Source: Aquila chrysaetos chrysaetos
Lineage: Eukaryota; Chordata; Aves; Accipitriformes; Accipitridae
Direction: 5' to 3'
Length of the DNA: 64,000 nt
Assembly: GCF_900496995.4 (NCBI RefSeq)
Contig: NC_044018.1
Location: 10,316,501-10,380,500, forward strand
Both the position numbers and the translations under genes were made by a program. Shown here in pieces: positions 63,701 through 64,000 of the stretch. The notes below the pieces were generated by a model that was not told where the DNA came from, did no database searches, and saw nothing but the letters and a program-made list of their open reading frames with translations. The stretch's first letter is position 1; every line of letters starts with the position of its first letter.

Positions 63701-64000
63701 TACATATTTCTGATTAAGTTTTCAGCTTTTAACACGCCTCCTCCTTTATTTTTTTTTCCCCCAGGCCTGGTTCTTCCTAGAATAAAAGGTGCTCAAAATT
63801 GGGTTACATTTGTGGGGTGCAGTGTTGAAATTAATTTGAAATATGTTTTCAAGGAGTGTACTTTCTCCTCTTCACCCACTGCCCTTTTTGATAGTTTGGA
63901 GTATTGTTATTCCAGTGTATTGTCACCAGTTACTCTGCAAGTTTTCCTGGACATTTGTAGAAATCTTTTCAGCTTTGGACAGAATATACAGGTCCTGTAA
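60800..64000 (+). other. HS1BP3: HS1BP3 intron 4 (5' part)
   Basis: The sequence from the GTATGG donor to the window end holds no recognisable HS1BP3 exon. It contains a short local duplication TTTTAGGGTGTCTTC (62766-62795) and an A14 run near 62980. Open frames such as 62320-62691 show no domain. Confidence 0.75.

Overview
This window is avian nuclear DNA. Three partial or complete vertebrate genes have spliced exons with consensus GT/AG boundaries. The dispersed repeats are CR1 LINEs of the bird/reptile type, with the typical 3' tail of repeated ATTCTATGA-like octamers. There is also a eukaryotic tRNA-Ser gene with internal A and B boxes. I cannot name the species. No bacterial operons, CRISPR array or other prokaryotic system is present.

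Layout: (1) 1-6555 is AT-rich, the last intron of LDAH, followed at 6556-6747 by the LDAH terminal coding exon (+ strand). (2) 6748-13.9 kb is LDAH 3' UTR and the convergent intergenic space. (3) 13.93-27.1 kb is a GC-rich block holding GDF7 on the minus strand: a candidate very long 3' UTR (13.94-22.40 kb), exon 2 (22403-23325) with the furin site and cystine-knot mature domain, a 2.8 kb intron full of unusual low-complexity DNA, and exon 1 (26142-26482) inside a CpG island. (4) 27.1-42.5 kb is intergenic DNA with a few minisatellites and a CR1 fragment. (5) 42.5-43.5 kb is a second CpG island with a tRNA-Ser(AGA) gene and, 197 bp further on, exon 1 of HS1BP3 (+ strand). HS1BP3 exons 2, 3 and 4 lie at 48295-48460, 57413-57620 and 60577-60799; the gene runs off the right edge. 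The order LDAH> <GDF7 HS1BP3> matches the arrangement I know from human 2p24, which supports all three calls.

The genes do not form a pathway. LDAH is a lipid-droplet-associated serine hydrolase, GDF7 a secreted BMP-family ligand, and HS1BP3 a PX-domain phosphoinositide-binding protein.

The most notable observations are structural. There is a perfect 78-bp spacerless palindrome in the GDF7 intron. The GDF7 exon 1 donor and exon 2 acceptor are one base out of phase, best explained by an extra base in a four-C run near the end of exon 1. A CR1 insertion ends about 24 bp from the HS1BP3 exon 4 splice acceptor. An 11-bp-period CpG minisatellite lies at 27.6-27.75 kb. I found no evidence of a previously undescribed biological system.
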